Shown here: positions 42,039 to 51,952 of the stretch, piece after piece | Position numbering within the stretch: position 1 is the stretch's first letter | Layout: each line of letters opens with the position of its first letter | Source of the DNA: Candidatus Megaera polyxenophila | GTDB taxonomy: Bacteria; Pseudomonadota; Alphaproteobacteria; Rickettsiales; Rickettsiaceae | Assembly: GCA_037101405.1 (NCBI GenBank) | Contig: AP017967.1 | Location: forward strand, 45,308-109,307 | Direction of reading: 5' to 3' | DNA: 64,000 nt | Translations under genes and position numbers: made by a program | The notes under the pieces: generated by a model | Databases searched by the model: none | What the model was told of the DNA's origin: nothing | The model's input: only the letters and a program-made list of their open reading frames with translations

Positions 42039-43853
42039 TTATTCAGGTACGTTATTCATCTCCTGCAGGTTTTTACTTAAAGCTATAGCTGAATATCCAG
42101 TAATTTCTTTAAGGCGATGATTTAAAGCGGTAGTAGTTGCGAGGTTATTAGGATTCTCTGCTAATTTTAAGGCTAAATCCAAAAACTTTTTATCGGTTAA
42201 TAACCTGCTCGCGCCATAACCTCCCCCAAGCAGCTTGGCTGTGGTAATAGGATCATAAAACAATCCAAAAATTGCTGCACTAATCCCACCGGTAGTAGCT
42301 GTCCCTGATGGATTAGGAATATTTTTACTCTTTATAGCCATAGCTTTAGCAACAGTACCTAATTTCTGTATTTTTTTAAAAACGTCGGGAGTAAGCTGTT
42401 TCTTAATAGATTCAGTATTTTTAGGATCGTTTATGCTCTTTGCAAGAGCATTATAGGATAGACTATCAGTAGCATAATTCGTAGCTTTACGGCCGAGTAT
42501 ATTTTCCAGTTTTTCTCTTTTAGCCACATCCCCGTATAATTTATCAGCTTCCTTAAAAGCATCATACCACTCAGGGTTAGTTTTGCCATACTCTTTAATA
42601 TCCTGCGAAATCGCTTTTTGTATTTTCTTAAGTTGATTCTTAACCCCTGCGTCCGTATCCCATTTTATAATCGAATTCAGGCTTTTTTTAGTACCCACTA
42701 GTTTATTGACATCGTATTCTTGTAGCGGTAACTTTATAGGCCCATACTGACTTATTATTTTTGATGCTGGCTCTATTTCATTTTTAATAGTTTCAAGTGA
42801 TTGTAAAAGGCTTTTTTCATCAGGGGAAAGAATAGCCGTATTTATTTTAATCTCATCAATGGCCTTTTTAAGATTAATAGGCAATACTTTTGCCTCAAGA
42901 GGTAATGAAGTTGCCACTTTATTATATCGACCTGCAATCTGACCTTCTATTTCCGGAGTTCTCGCGGGACCGATTTCATCAAAAATATCACTTAAAGCCT
43001 TTTGTGTCTGTTCTTCGGCAAGTAGATACTTATTTTTTAACTTGTTACCAAAAATTGGAGCTTTCCCCATATACTGATCAGCTAAGGCGGTTAATTTAGA
43101 GTCGGTAACTGCTGCAGCTGGTAAATCTATGCCTAAATCTCTTGCTGCCTTAGCTGCTTCAATATTCATACTACCGGGCGTTAATCCCATAAGTTTCATT
43201 GGTATTTTTGCAAGCGCCTGGCGAGGTTTTGTAAAGTTATTTAACAGACTTTTACTTTTAACAATAGCAGTAGGAGTAGCAACGCTAGATATCAGATCAG
43301 ATACAAGCGGATCAACTCCTGCTTCCTGCAGTACTCCCGATCCTCCGCCTATGCTACTGCCTGTTCCTATATCCTTGGCAAATTTGGTTAATAAAGATTT
43401 ACCACCCCCTTGAATTGCACTTCTAGCGGCATTTACTCCGACACTAGTTGGAAGAGGCATACTTGCTGTAGCTCCTCCAAATTCTCCGGCTTTATATAGA
43501 ATATTCCCTAAACTATCATTCTCCTTAGGCTTCATGCTCTCTAAAGCCTCAAGTCCTCTATTTGCTGACTTAGCCATGAATTCTGCGGACTCTGGCAGGA
43601 TTGGAGCAACTACCCCTGGAGCGACTTCCATAACACCTGATCCGAATTGATCTGCTCCCTCCATTAACCCGCTTCTCATAAAACCTGATAATGCTCCCTT
43701 GCCCAGTTGTCCAAGCCTATCAAGAAAAGATTGCGGTGGTTCTTTTGCTACAGCTTTAGGACTCCGGTATTTATCAAATACACCATTCCTTTGGCTCGGT
43801 AATTGATCTCTATCTATATTTTTAGGAGCTTTATATTTATCAAATTTACTCAT
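42039..43853 (-). CDS. Large virion/ejection-like protein (604 aa)
   Basis: 604 residues. A Gly/Ala-rich, weakly hydrophobic N-terminal third (SAIQGGGKSLLTKFAKDIGT, GSSIGGGSGVLQEAG) precedes a long helical middle (KALSDIFDEIGPARTPEIEG, NLKKAIDEIKINTAILSPDE). Near the C-terminus is another Gly-rich stretch (TATTGGISAAIFGLFYDPIT). The architecture fits podovirus internal or ejection proteins that form a trans-envelope tunnel. It overlaps the upstream gene by 8 bp and is the last gene of the leftward operon. Confidence 0.6.
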   Translation of the reverse strand: MSKFDKYKAPKNIDRDQLPSQRNGVFDKYRSPKAVAKEPPQSFLDRLGQLGKGALSGFMRSGLMEGADQFGSGVMEVAPGVVAPILPESAEFMAKSANRGLEALESMKPKENDSLGNILYKAGEFGGATASMPLPTSVGVNAARSAIQGGGKSLLTKFAKDIGTGSSIGGGSGVLQEAGVDPLVSDLISSVATPTAIVKSKSLLNNFTKPRQALAKIPMKLMGLTPGSMNIEAAKAARDLGIDLPAAAVTDSKLTALADQYMGKAPIFGNKLKNKYLLAEEQTQKALSDIFDEIGPARTPEIEGQIAGRYNKVATSLPLEAKVLPINLKKAIDEIKINTAILSPDEKSLLQSLETIKNEIEPASKIISQYGPIKLPLQEYDVNKLVGTKKSLNSIIKWDTDAGVKNQLKKIQKAISQDIKEYGKTNPEWYDAFKEADKLYGDVAKREKLENILGRKATNYATDSLSYNALAKSINDPKNTESIKKQLTPDVFKKIQKLGTVAKAMAIKSKNIPNPSGTATTGGISAAIFGLFYDPITTAKLLGGGYGASRLLTDKKFLDLALKLAENPNNLATTTALNHRLKEITGYSAIALSKNLQEMNNVPE

Positions 43854-44775
43854 CTACCACCTGCAGGCCGTCAATATTTATAGCTTCCTCTACCCTATTT
43901 CTTGGGACGTAATCCTTTTCACCAGTTTCCGGATCAACCATTAAAACCCTATCGCCCTTAACCTCCTCTTGAGCAGTTATACCCAGCATTGCTCTTAAAT
44001 CATTAATAACGTTTAAATTTGTTGCCATATCATTATCAGGCGATATTGTTGGTATATGTTTAAATTCTTCCTGATTTGTGTATTTAAAAGCTTTATTCAA
44101 TTTCCCGCGTAATACCTCACCTATTGCCCAAATTTTTGCCTGATCCGGACTATATTCCTGATTACTGAATTTTGACCTGAAGTTTTTTGCTAAGAGTGAT
44201 CGCTCCCCTTCAGAGCCAAGGTTTGTAACCGTATTTTCTGCATGAGTCAGCATTCCTTTCAACTCTTCTAAAGCTTCTTGCTTCTCCTGATCTTTTTCAC
44301 TTTTTTTAAAATTATCTAGTAAACTTTTACCTGCTCCTTTTTCCCTTTTGAAGTTATCCAATAAATTATGATGTCTCTTAGTCTCCTCCAATTGCCTCTC
44401 TTGGAATTTACGATGCCAGGCTTTTTCCTCTTTTGCTGCTTCTAATGCTTCTTGCGCCCTTTGCTGCTGCAATATTTGATTAGCCAAACGCTCATTTTCG
44501 GCAATAGCTGTATCCTCGCTAGTATTATAAGCCGAGAGTGCCGGATTCATCGCCCTCCCTATAACTCCTAAATTATTTTTAAAACCACGCACCCGCGGCT
44601 CGCCAGCTAAACCATTACCAAGAGCAAGTAACGCATTATTTATCGCTCTATGCTCCTGATCCCTACTCATCCCTAAATTACTTCGGGTGCTGCTAACTGC
44701 TTTTGCTATCCCTTCATCAAAAGGATTTCTTCTTTCCGGCAAAGCTTGCATGCGATTTAATATTTCGTCTTCCAT
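43846..44775 (-). CDS. Coiled-coil virion-operon protein (309 aa)
   Basis: 309 residues, with an N-terminal segment ALPERRNPFDEGIAKAVSST, a long charged coiled coil (AQEALEAAKEEKAWHRKFQE, RQLEETKRHHNLLDNFKREK) and a C-terminal region VEEAINIDGLQVVDE. Internal virion protein or ejection chaperone by context. No family named. Confidence 0.55.
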   Translation of the reverse strand: MEDEILNRMQALPERRNPFDEGIAKAVSSTRSNLGMSRDQEHRAINNALLALGNGLAGEPRVRGFKNNLGVIGRAMNPALSAYNTSEDTAIAENERLANQILQQQRAQEALEAAKEEKAWHRKFQERQLEETKRHHNLLDNFKREKGAGKSLLDNFKKSEKDQEKQEALEELKGMLTHAENTVTNLGSEGERSLLAKNFRSKFSNQEYSPDQAKIWAIGEVLRGKLNKAFKYTNQEEFKHIPTISPDNDMATNLNVINDLRAMLGITAQEEVKGDRVLMVDPETGEKDYVPRNRVEEAINIDGLQVVDE

Positions 44776-44803
44776 AATAAAATATCTTTAAATAAATATA
44801 AAA

Positions 44804-47122
44804 TTATTCCACAAATGGTCTAGGAGTAAAATTATATGCAGGTTGTACTAATCCTCCCCAACGTCTTTTAATATCTTGTATTGCACTATATTTTGGGTTA
44901 TTTATGATTTCGCTAGGCGGAACTGAAAAATGCCTGTTCCATTCATACTGCCATCCTTTTCTCGGATCACTAGCACCTTGATTTATGGCAGCATCCATAT
45001 TAGCTACAAGAGTATTAAACCATGCTTGTTTTTCCTGCTGTAATCTTGAAACTTCATTTTTTTCATGCTGCTCTCTTTGAATTTGTTTTCTGAATATTTC
45101 TGCCTGCTTTATCCTGTTCTCTTCAGCTATTCTAAAAAGTCTTTGCCTTTCCTCTTCTGAATTCATTTGCCCTTTTAATTGCATCATATCCTGATAGTAT
45201 TTATTATATTGATCCCAATAATAATCAGCTCTTTTTACCTCTTCTAAATACAAAGGTAGATTCTTATTTAAATTACTGATTATTCTGACATTATCAGGTG
45301 TGTTATCCGGTACGCCTAAGGAATGCTTAAGAAAGGAATTAAAATCACGGCTCGGATTAGACTTAGACCATGAAAAAGCATTAACGCCATTGACGTTGGA
45401 ACTGTTATATAAATTATCTCTCTTAGCTGCCGCTTCTTTATATTGCTCTAATCTTTCAAGATATAATCTATTTAACTCCTTAACTCTTTCAGCCTCTGAC
45501 ATACTCTTTAAAACTCGCTGCCTTTCTTCTTCCCTCTTTTTTTGAATCTTAGTGTTCTCAAAATCAGCATAATTCTTGATGCCCCCCATATCCTGATTTA
45601 GGTTGCTCTCAAGCTCCGTCTCACTATGACTGACTGGCACATCCTGCGCATGTTGAGCAAGTGCATGAATATTAGGCCTTAAAGACGGCGTATAAACGGA
45701 AGGGTTACTACTGATACCGGGATTTGCAAATATACTGCTGATTTCAGGACTTACATTGTATTTTACAATATCACTACCCGAACCTTGTGGCCATTCCTGA
45801 TTTCTCTCTTCTTCAAATCTCTCACGCCTCTGGTTTAAATCATCCTGCGTATTTAACCATTTATCTACTCCAAGCTGGTTCATTCCGCTAATCTTGCCAA
45901 GTACATCCTGATATTCGGACAATCCTTGCTGACCTAAACTATTTAACTGGTTTAAATCATTCATGTCGCTTTTATTTAAACTGCTCATTCTCCCACGAAG
46001 TACATCCTGTAGTAAATTGTTTCTATTACCAAAACGACTTTTAGCAATTCTATTTATAGCATCCTCGGTTTGTGATAAATGTGATTGTGACCCATAAGTA
46101 CCCTTTCGCTCATGATCCATACTGATTCTTGCTTTCTCTACCTTTAAAAGACGTTTGGTATCAGCATCAAGCTGATCTACTTGCGGATTATAAATTGTAG
46201 GTAAATCGCGGGTAGCCCGCGAGCCAACATTCTCTCTTCCGATTAACGAGCCATAAAGCTTATCTCTTTCTCCTCTTGAGGAATCATTATAATCATGACT
46301 CAAATCTCCAAGTAAGCGATGCGATACCGCTAAATCTTCAGGCACGCTAGCAAGCTGCTCGCCACTATATCTCGGAGTGGAGCTATTATAAAGATTTAGT
46401 CCTTTTTCTAGTACCTTGATGCCGGCCGCTTCACCATAAGGCCCCATGTTATCAGGATTACCGCCACTATTTACTATATTATATAACGCCTTCATCTTTT
46501 GCTTTGGGGCATTTAATTCTTCATAAAACTTGTTTTTATCTGCCGAATTTGCTAAATGCGAATATATATGTTGCTGATTGCCGAATTGCCCCAGCATATT
46601 TGTTAATCCCGCTCTCTTTGCCTTCTCAGCTGACCCTAGTGCATTTAAGCTATTGCCAAGTCCGGAATTAAATTCAGATTCCAAACCCTTTGCATCATTA
46701 CTTAAGGCATCTATACCAACACGGGATAAATCAAGACCCTTATTCAGGTTCTTGTCAAACTTATTATAAAAACCGGTTTGTCTACTACCGGTTCTATCTC
46801 CAAACTGTTTTCCCATCAGCTTCCATCCGGTATCGCCTACCCGTCTTTGACCAGATGAAAGTATATCCAGTAAAGAGGTTTTCTGCCCTTCATTAAAACC
46901 TTGCGGAGTTCTATTAAAAACGCTGTTTGCCTCGTGTGAATAAGGAGCAGGAGAATTATTAAACTGCTCTTCCAGCATCCGTTTCTTCTGCGTTAAAGCA
47001 GACATCGGAACACTAGTCTTTCCTCTATATACAGGCGTCGGGTTAGATACCATTCGCCCTATATCACGATTAATTAGGCTAAGTGCTTGCTCTCTTAGGT
47101 CATTTAAGTTGTGTGTTTTCAT
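44804..47122 (-). CDS. Large helical virion/ejection-like protein (772 aa)
   Basis: 772 residues, hydrophilic, rich in Asn, Leu, Arg and Ser, with long predicted helices (REEERQRVLKSMSEAERVKE, RIAEENRIKQAEIFRKQIQR). No membrane segment, signal or catalytic motif. The size and position between two other large leftward proteins suggest an internal core or ejection protein. The central repeat-like Asn/Ser/Gly areas (SGNSLNALGS-type) look extended. The family is not identified. Confidence 0.55.
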   Translation of the reverse strand: MKTHNLNDLREQALSLINRDIGRMVSNPTPVYRGKTSVPMSALTQKKRMLEEQFNNSPAPYSHEANSVFNRTPQGFNEGQKTSLLDILSSGQRRVGDTGWKLMGKQFGDRTGSRQTGFYNKFDKNLNKGLDLSRVGIDALSNDAKGLESEFNSGLGNSLNALGSAEKAKRAGLTNMLGQFGNQQHIYSHLANSADKNKFYEELNAPKQKMKALYNIVNSGGNPDNMGPYGEAAGIKVLEKGLNLYNSSTPRYSGEQLASVPEDLAVSHRLLGDLSHDYNDSSRGERDKLYGSLIGRENVGSRATRDLPTIYNPQVDQLDADTKRLLKVEKARISMDHERKGTYGSQSHLSQTEDAINRIAKSRFGNRNNLLQDVLRGRMSSLNKSDMNDLNQLNSLGQQGLSEYQDVLGKISGMNQLGVDKWLNTQDDLNQRRERFEEERNQEWPQGSGSDIVKYNVSPEISSIFANPGISSNPSVYTPSLRPNIHALAQHAQDVPVSHSETELESNLNQDMGGIKNYADFENTKIQKKREEERQRVLKSMSEAERVKELNRLYLERLEQYKEAAAKRDNLYNSSNVNGVNAFSWSKSNPSRDFNSFLKHSLGVPDNTPDNVRIISNLNKNLPLYLEEVKRADYYWDQYNKYYQDMMQLKGQMNSEEERQRLFRIAEENRIKQAEIFRKQIQREQHEKNEVSRLQQEKQAWFNTLVANMDAAINQGASDPRKGWQYEWNRHFSVPPSEIINNPKYSAIQDIKRRWGGLVQPAYNFTPRPFVE

Positions 47123-47123
47123 C

Positions 47124-48626
47124 TTACCCCCTTAAATAACTCTCTAAAGACTTTGAACGTGGCGGAAGATTTACTTTTCCGCCTCTTTTGTGTTTGCGGA
47201 TATTTTCACGGAAACCATCTAGCTTGCGCGCTCCTGCTGCATTATTACCATCCCCTAAATCAGATACTGTCGATGCGTCAAATACATATTCGCCGTCGCT
47301 AAGCCTTGCATCAATCAAATCATCCTGACCTCCGCCATCACCGCTTAAATAACCTATAGGACTTGTCGGATAGTAAGTTTCTTCCGTCAAATAAGCATAA
47401 GGACTATGTGCGCTCCCGCCGCCTTTCATTCTAATAGGTCTACCTTCCTCATCTGTGTACTCAAGCCAGCGACCCGTTCTTGCAAACTCCTCAGGTGATA
47501 CGACACGCCTCCGAGTAGAACCCATGTTCTTTATATCTTCTTCTAACTGCTTGTTTTTTTGCTTTTTTTGTAAATCCCCACGTGCAGTCTCCAGTGCCTC
47601 GTCAGCTTCAACCTCGGCAATCGTCTTACGACTTGCATTGCGATATCTTCGCTCTTCTTCTGCTATTTTCTCTGGACTCTTTGGCTTTTCTCTACCAGCA
47701 TACTGTGCAGCTACAGTACCAAGAGTTAGTAAATTACCTGGCTGTGTTAAATAGTCTTTGGCGTTATCACCAAACTTTTCTAAAAAACCCCTGTTATCTA
47801 CATAAGGATAGCCTAAGGTATAATTTGGATATTGCATTTGCGGATATTGTCTATACTGGGGCGGTACTCCTCCCATACCTGAAGAAAGTGCAGTCGCAGC
47901 GCTAAGACCACCACTTACATAAGGATTACTTCCTCCAAGCCCGAACAGTCCACTACTACCGCTAGAACTCCCCATGCCTAAAGCAGGTAATATCGCATTA
48001 GTACTGCCGTAATTACTAAGGCTAGAGCCAAGAGCCGTTGCTCCAAGTCTGCTTGCTCCTGAGCCGAGAACAGATGCAACTGACGGAAGAGCTGCTCCCA
48101 TACCCACTCCTTTTAAAGCTCCGCTTAAAGCACTTTTACCTCTAGCTGCGTGTTGTACTCCCTGACCAAGTGCTCCGCCGATAATACCGCCTATTCCCGG
48201 TAGTACCATGTTACCGATAATTGCTCCTGCTCCTCCTCCAAGTACACTTTTTATCGCTTTAAATGGGTTTTTGAAGAAACCATATTCACGAAGTCCGGTA
48301 GCAGGATTTATCGTCCCACTTCCTCCTAAACTTTTTAATATATGAGCTTCAATAGGATTAATATGGGCAAGCTCGGTATCGCCGTTCCTTCCATATCTTT
48401 GAATGAGATCGGCAAGTCTTGGTAAGTCTTCCTCTTTGACCAAGCCTCCTTCTTTAAAAGCATACTGCGCTCCGTCATTATCATAAGCATTCCCGTAAGA
48501 CATATAAGGATCACCATACCCCGCGTCTTCATAACGAAGATTATCGCCATCAGAAGCTAAGCTATAAGGCTCGGAAGTATTATAAGGGTAGTTGTAGGTA
48601 TTTAAATATGGATCGTAATTTTGCAT
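47124..48626 (-). CDS. Gly-rich virion/ejection-like protein (500 aa)
   Basis: 500 residues. A Tyr/Asp-rich start (QNYDPYLNTYNYPYNTSEPY) leads to YGFFKNPFKAIKSVLGGGAG and then a long Gly/Ala hydrophobic region (AIIGNMVLPGIGGIIGGALG) that could enter membranes. The C-terminal domain GDGGGQDDLIDARLSDGEYV, FDASTVSDLGDGNNAAGARK, is a conserved phage domain seen next to ejection proteins. It is the first gene of the leftward operon and has a phage-type promoter 41 bases upstream. It is likely a DNA-ejection or internal virion protein. Confidence 0.65.
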   Translation of the reverse strand: MQNYDPYLNTYNYPYNTSEPYSLASDGDNLRYEDAGYGDPYMSYGNAYDNDGAQYAFKEGGLVKEEDLPRLADLIQRYGRNGDTELAHINPIEAHILKSLGGSGTINPATGLREYGFFKNPFKAIKSVLGGGAGAIIGNMVLPGIGGIIGGALGQGVQHAARGKSALSGALKGVGMGAALPSVASVLGSGASRLGATALGSSLSNYGSTNAILPALGMGSSSGSSGLFGLGGSNPYVSGGLSAATALSSGMGGVPPQYRQYPQMQYPNYTLGYPYVDNRGFLEKFGDNAKDYLTQPGNLLTLGTVAAQYAGREKPKSPEKIAEEERRYRNASRKTIAEVEADEALETARGDLQKKQKNKQLEEDIKNMGSTRRRVVSPEEFARTGRWLEYTDEEGRPIRMKGGGSAHSPYAYLTEETYYPTSPIGYLSGDGGGQDDLIDARLSDGEYVFDASTVSDLGDGNNAAGARKLDGFRENIRKHKRGGKVNLPPRSKSLESYLRG

Positions 48627-48666
48627 TTTTGCCTCTAGTCTATAACAAAATAAAAGCTTTATTTTT

Positions 48667-48704
48667 ATTATAGCGGAAACAATCCTAATCTAGGTTTTTT
48701 CGTA
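48667..48704 (-). promoter_or_regulatory. Phage-type promoter of the leftward virion operon
   Basis: On the minus strand: TACGA (48704-48700), 27 bases, TATAAT (48672-48667) preceded by TTCCGC. The spacer holds CCTAGAT as at 41115. It faces the four large leftward genes (48626 to 42039), which shows that the motif works in both directions within the prophage. Confidence 0.6.
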
Positions 48705-48813
48705 AAAAAAAGAGCTAAAGGATTAGCCCCTAAAAAAAGGAAAAAAATGAGTAATTGATCGTGTGTTCACGTTAACATATTTAAACAAGCAAATCTAGGT
48801 GTATTTTCTAAAT

Positions 48814-49695
48814 TTACGCTGCCTCTGGGCTTAGCGAATAATTATACTGCTTATTAATCCATTCAATACAGGATAGTTGCCTTTCCTCTCCTAAATCGGC
48901 AATACTTTCAACACCAGCTTTGCTACACCACTTATTTATTATCTCGCTTGATACATTATGCAGTTTAATAAGTTCTATTAATTCGGCTATAGTTTCACTC
49001 GGCTCTTGAACTTTGACCTCTTCTTCCTGATGAGATAAAACAGAGTCAAGCTTGCTACTTATACTTTGAGATTTTGGGGTTATACTTTTTACTTCCATTT
49101 CAAGTTCATTAAAATTCTTCCCCTCCATTTCCTCAGCTGTCGGATGCTGACTGACTATTTCAGGAAAAGCCTTACGCAAGGCTTGTGCCTCGGCACATTT
49201 GGCAAGTTGTCCATATGGCCTTTTTTGCCACATAGTATTAGGTGTAGTTGTATCTTTTTTAGCAGCATAATTTTCTAGCCAGTATTCTTTTGCGGTAAAC
49301 TCAACAATAGTATTATTTACTATTTTTTTAATTGTTACCTTACACCATTTAGGATAGGTAATTTCAACACCACCTAAATTACATGTAACATCTTCACCAA
49401 ATTCAGGCTCACTTACACCAGCATATTGATTACTACGTGCCGCCTGTATCCTGTACAAACCAACCCCTGCCATAACCACGTCTTTATACTCATACCTACC
49501 TGTCTGAGCATTCTTTACACTCATCGGAACAATATGTACCGGCTTTTGCATTGGGTCTAATTTTGCTGCCTTACAATAATCAAGTACCATTTTTATACTT
49601 TCATCTCTTGCACCGGTATATAAGCTGTTTTTTAGTGCTGACCATATATGCTGGTCAATTTCATTAGTGGTATTTATTGCTGTTATATTACTCAT
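48814..49695 (-). CDS. bet: Bet/RecT-family single-strand annealing protein
   Basis: 293 residues. Lambda Bet-type pattern: QHIWSALKNSLYTGARDESI, KMVLDYCKAAKLDPMQKPVH, DVVMAGVGLYRIQAARSNQY, KEYWLENYAAKKDTTTPNTM, and the family signature WQKRPYGQLAKCAEAQALRK followed by AFPEI. It anneals complementary strands made by the exonuclease, driving phage recombination. It stands in a leftward operon with a YqaJ exonuclease two genes upstream, as in lambda red. The C-terminal 90 residues are variable. Confidence 0.93.
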   Translation of the reverse strand: MSNITAINTTNEIDQHIWSALKNSLYTGARDESIKMVLDYCKAAKLDPMQKPVHIVPMSVKNAQTGRYEYKDVVMAGVGLYRIQAARSNQYAGVSEPEFGEDVTCNLGGVEITYPKWCKVTIKKIVNNTIVEFTAKEYWLENYAAKKDTTTPNTMWQKRPYGQLAKCAEAQALRKAFPEIVSQHPTAEEMEGKNFNELEMEVKSITPKSQSISSKLDSVLSHQEEEVKVQEPSETIAELIELIKLHNVSSEIINKWCSKAGVESIADLGEERQLSCIEWINKQYNYSLSPEAA

Positions 49696-49795
49696 TTTCT
49701 TGTATTTCCTCCTCTTCTATTTTCTTGTTAAAATTTCTATACAAATTCAACACTTCTTTTAATGCGTCAATTATGCTCATTCCTCTCTTATTACT

Positions 49796-50017
49796 TTAAA
49801 TATTTTTATATTGTATGATTAATCTATAACGTTTCTTTAATCTTTCTACGAAATCAGGATCAACCCCTTTTTCTCCTCTTTCCAACTCACTAATCTTGGA
49901 TGGATAAGTATGCATATACTCTGCTATTTTAGGTATTGCTATACCAGCTTCTTTACGCATTCTCCTTAATTCTTCTTGTTCTTCCTTTGTCAGTAACGGA
50001 TATTTTCTCGTCATCAT
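49796..50017 (-). CDS. Small XRE-family DNA-binding protein
   Basis: 73 residues. A helix-turn-helix of the XRE/Cro type: LLTKEEQEELRRMRKEAGIA, IPKIAEYMHTYPSKISELER, GEKGVDPDFVERLKKRYRLI. The recognition helix is near YPSKISELERG. Its start overlaps the stop of the exonuclease gene by 4 bp. It may repress the recombination operon or act as a Cro-like switch. Confidence 0.8.
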   Translation of the reverse strand: MMTRKYPLLTKEEQEELRRMRKEAGIAIPKIAEYMHTYPSKISELERGEKGVDPDFVERLKKRYRLIIQYKNI

Positions 50018-50922
50018 TTAATTAAAAACATTCTTGATTGCTTACCAACGCTAGTATACTTCGAATATAAGTCTTTTACCTCATATTTGAATCTTTTTAA
50101 GTCAAAAAATGACTTTGGAGTAGTATTTTTCCATGTAGCTATTACGTTCCCCTGATTATCAATTAGTACATCATAATCCCGCATAAATTCCTGTATATCG
50201 GTCTTTAATTTTTCAATTGCACTTTGTATCTTACTTTCTTCTTCACGAGCCGCCTTAAGTTCTTCCCATTTTTGTATAATATTGTCTTCCGCTACTATTT
50301 CGTGATAATTACTTTGCGGGAATAAGTTAAATGTATCCCTAGTACTCACACATTTAGGCGGTATCATTTTTTCTATATGGTTATGCCAGAAATTAACGCC
50401 AATTTTAATAATTTTGTCTTCTAATTCCTTATTTCTGTTATAAGTATAGATTCTAAAATCTTGACCACCGATTAAAACTGCTATATCAACTTTAGGCACA
50501 TCACAGATAGCAGCATAATAAGCTACTTGTACAAGATAACTCTCAGGAATCTGATCCGTTCCCTCTTCTCCCCATTCTTTGCCCCGAGTAAAACCCGCTG
50601 TCTTACATTCCAAAATATATTCTTTATCGCCAACCCACCTATCAATATTAGCTCCTAAAAACTTCATTGAAGGGTGATAGATTGTGTTTGGTTCTATTTC
50701 TATCGTCTGGCCAGTATCCTCACTGTAAGCCTTGCTAACTGCATCTTCTAAGAGATTACCCCACCTCATTGCAGGGCTAGTCTCGCACCTAATATCATCG
50801 CTGGTTTTATCTAAATACACATCAAGAGCAGTCTTATATGGGCTTAAGCCACAGATAGCAGCTAAATCAGTGCCACCCAGATAGTTCTTACGCTCTCTTA
50901 ACCATTCTTGCTTGTTTTTCAT
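50014..50922 (-). CDS. YqaJ-family (lambda-exo-like) exonuclease
   Basis: 302 residues. N-terminal signature RERKNYLGGTDLAAICGLSP (family R..YIGGSDAA), MRWGNLLEDAVSKAYSEDTG, then GANIDRWVGDKEYILECKTA with the catalytic Asp, Glu and Lys of the D-ExK core, and PESYLVQVAYYAAICDVPKV. It degrades 5' strands of duplex DNA to create the substrate for Bet. The C-terminal helical region (KWEELKAAREEESKIQSAIE) is usual for phage members. Confidence 0.9.
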   Translation of the reverse strand: MKNKQEWLRERKNYLGGTDLAAICGLSPYKTALDVYLDKTSDDIRCETSPAMRWGNLLEDAVSKAYSEDTGQTIEIEPNTIYHPSMKFLGANIDRWVGDKEYILECKTAGFTRGKEWGEEGTDQIPESYLVQVAYYAAICDVPKVDIAVLIGGQDFRIYTYNRNKELEDKIIKIGVNFWHNHIEKMIPPKCVSTRDTFNLFPQSNYHEIVAEDNIIQKWEELKAAREEESKIQSAIEKLKTDIQEFMRDYDVLIDNQGNVIATWKNTTPKSFFDLKRFKYEVKDLYSKYTSVGKQSRMFLIK

Positions 50923-50946
50923 ATTAATAACTTTATTTCTTTATTA

Positions 50947-51201
50947 TTATAAATAACGCTTTATTTCCTCAAGCTGACCTAGTACATTCTGAAAATTAAA
51001 TAGTAAATGCTCTTTTGCTACTGCCTGTCTTTCTAAAAATAAAACCATCAAAACACAAAATTCCCTCGGTACTACCACAAACTCGTCATCAGTCTTTGAC
51101 TTAATCCACATTGATAAGCTATGAGTGGAAATATCACCAAGCATACCCCAGAGAAGTTTTGAGATTTCTTCTCTCGGGATAAAACGATCCTTTATAGTCA
51201 T
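50947..51201 (-). CDS. Unknown early protein, duplicated in window
   Basis: 84 residues starting MTIKDRFIPREEISKLLWGM. It shares about three quarters of its residues with the ORF at 62708-62965, including DISTHSLSMW and KTDDEFVVVPREFCVL and the end NVLGQLEEIKRYL. The family is not known to me. Both copies follow a variable gene and lie one operon position away from a winged-helix regulator, so the gene belongs to a prophage early-control module. Confidence 0.7.
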   Translation of the reverse strand: MTIKDRFIPREEISKLLWGMLGDISTHSLSMWIKSKTDDEFVVVPREFCVLMVLFLERQAVAKEHLLFNFQNVLGQLEEIKRYL

Positions 51202-51202
51202 T

Positions 51203-51862
51203 TTATACCTCCACTCCTCTGGTTAGAGAAAAGTAAGAGCGTAATTCTTGATCTTGCAAATAAGCATTATGTTCTGCTTCCTCTATTGTCTGCTCTAGAG
51301 CTACTGGGTCGTATTCGCTAGTATCCCAGTCAACACAGTAATCGTTTGCTTTCTCAAGCAAATACTCGTATTTATCAATATCAAGCATTAACCTATAATA
51401 GTCATCGCCGTAGATTTTATATGGGATGTTATAGAGACTTGCTCTCTCAATCTGCTCCTCTATAAATGCTTCTCTTACCCTTATACCAATTCTGGCAAAT
51501 GTTTCTTTAGCAGAATCAGATAATTCTAAGCTTTCAGTTTTAGCTTCATGAAATTTGGGTGTTTCTGCTATATTAGCAGGTAATGCTTGGGCAGACCGTT
51601 GCTTGAAGATTTCGTTAGCTTCTCTGGCGGCTTCAAGATTTGAAAAAACTTGTATTGCTTCTCTTGGCGTAAATAAATTCTTTGTTAAAGCTTCTTTTGC
51701 CTTGGCAACGCTGATTTCTTCTAAACTAGGCATGGTAGAATCCAATAATTCATGGCTTATTAATTCTATTGTACCATGATTTATCGAGTTACTGATTTTA
51801 TCGTGTTTTTTTGATTCTAAAAAAGATTCTTGACGTAAAGGTAGGGTTAAGATATTTTGCAT
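51203..51862 (-). CDS. Unknown prophage early protein (219 aa)
   Basis: 219 residues, acidic, helical (ISVAKAKEALTKNLFTPREA, ETFARIGIRVREAFIEEQIE, YRLMLDIDKYEYLLEKANDY). The last residues SYFSLTRGVEV match the tail of the short ORF at 62968-63207 (LYFSVREVEV), so that ORF is probably its diverged or shortened counterpart. It is one base from the next gene. No function recognised. Confidence 0.6.
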   Translation of the reverse strand: MQNILTLPLRQESFLESKKHDKISNSINHGTIELISHELLDSTMPSLEEISVAKAKEALTKNLFTPREAIQVFSNLEAAREANEIFKQRSAQALPANIAETPKFHEAKTESLELSDSAKETFARIGIRVREAFIEEQIERASLYNIPYKIYGDDYYRLMLDIDKYEYLLEKANDYCVDWDTSEYDPVALEQTIEEAEHNAYLQDQELRSYFSLTRGVEV

Positions 51863-51952
51863 ATATCCTCAATTTATGGATTATTTTGAAAAAGTAAGAA
51901 TTTATTTCGTCAATCAAACTGTTTAATTCTTACAACTTATATAAGGTTCTAA

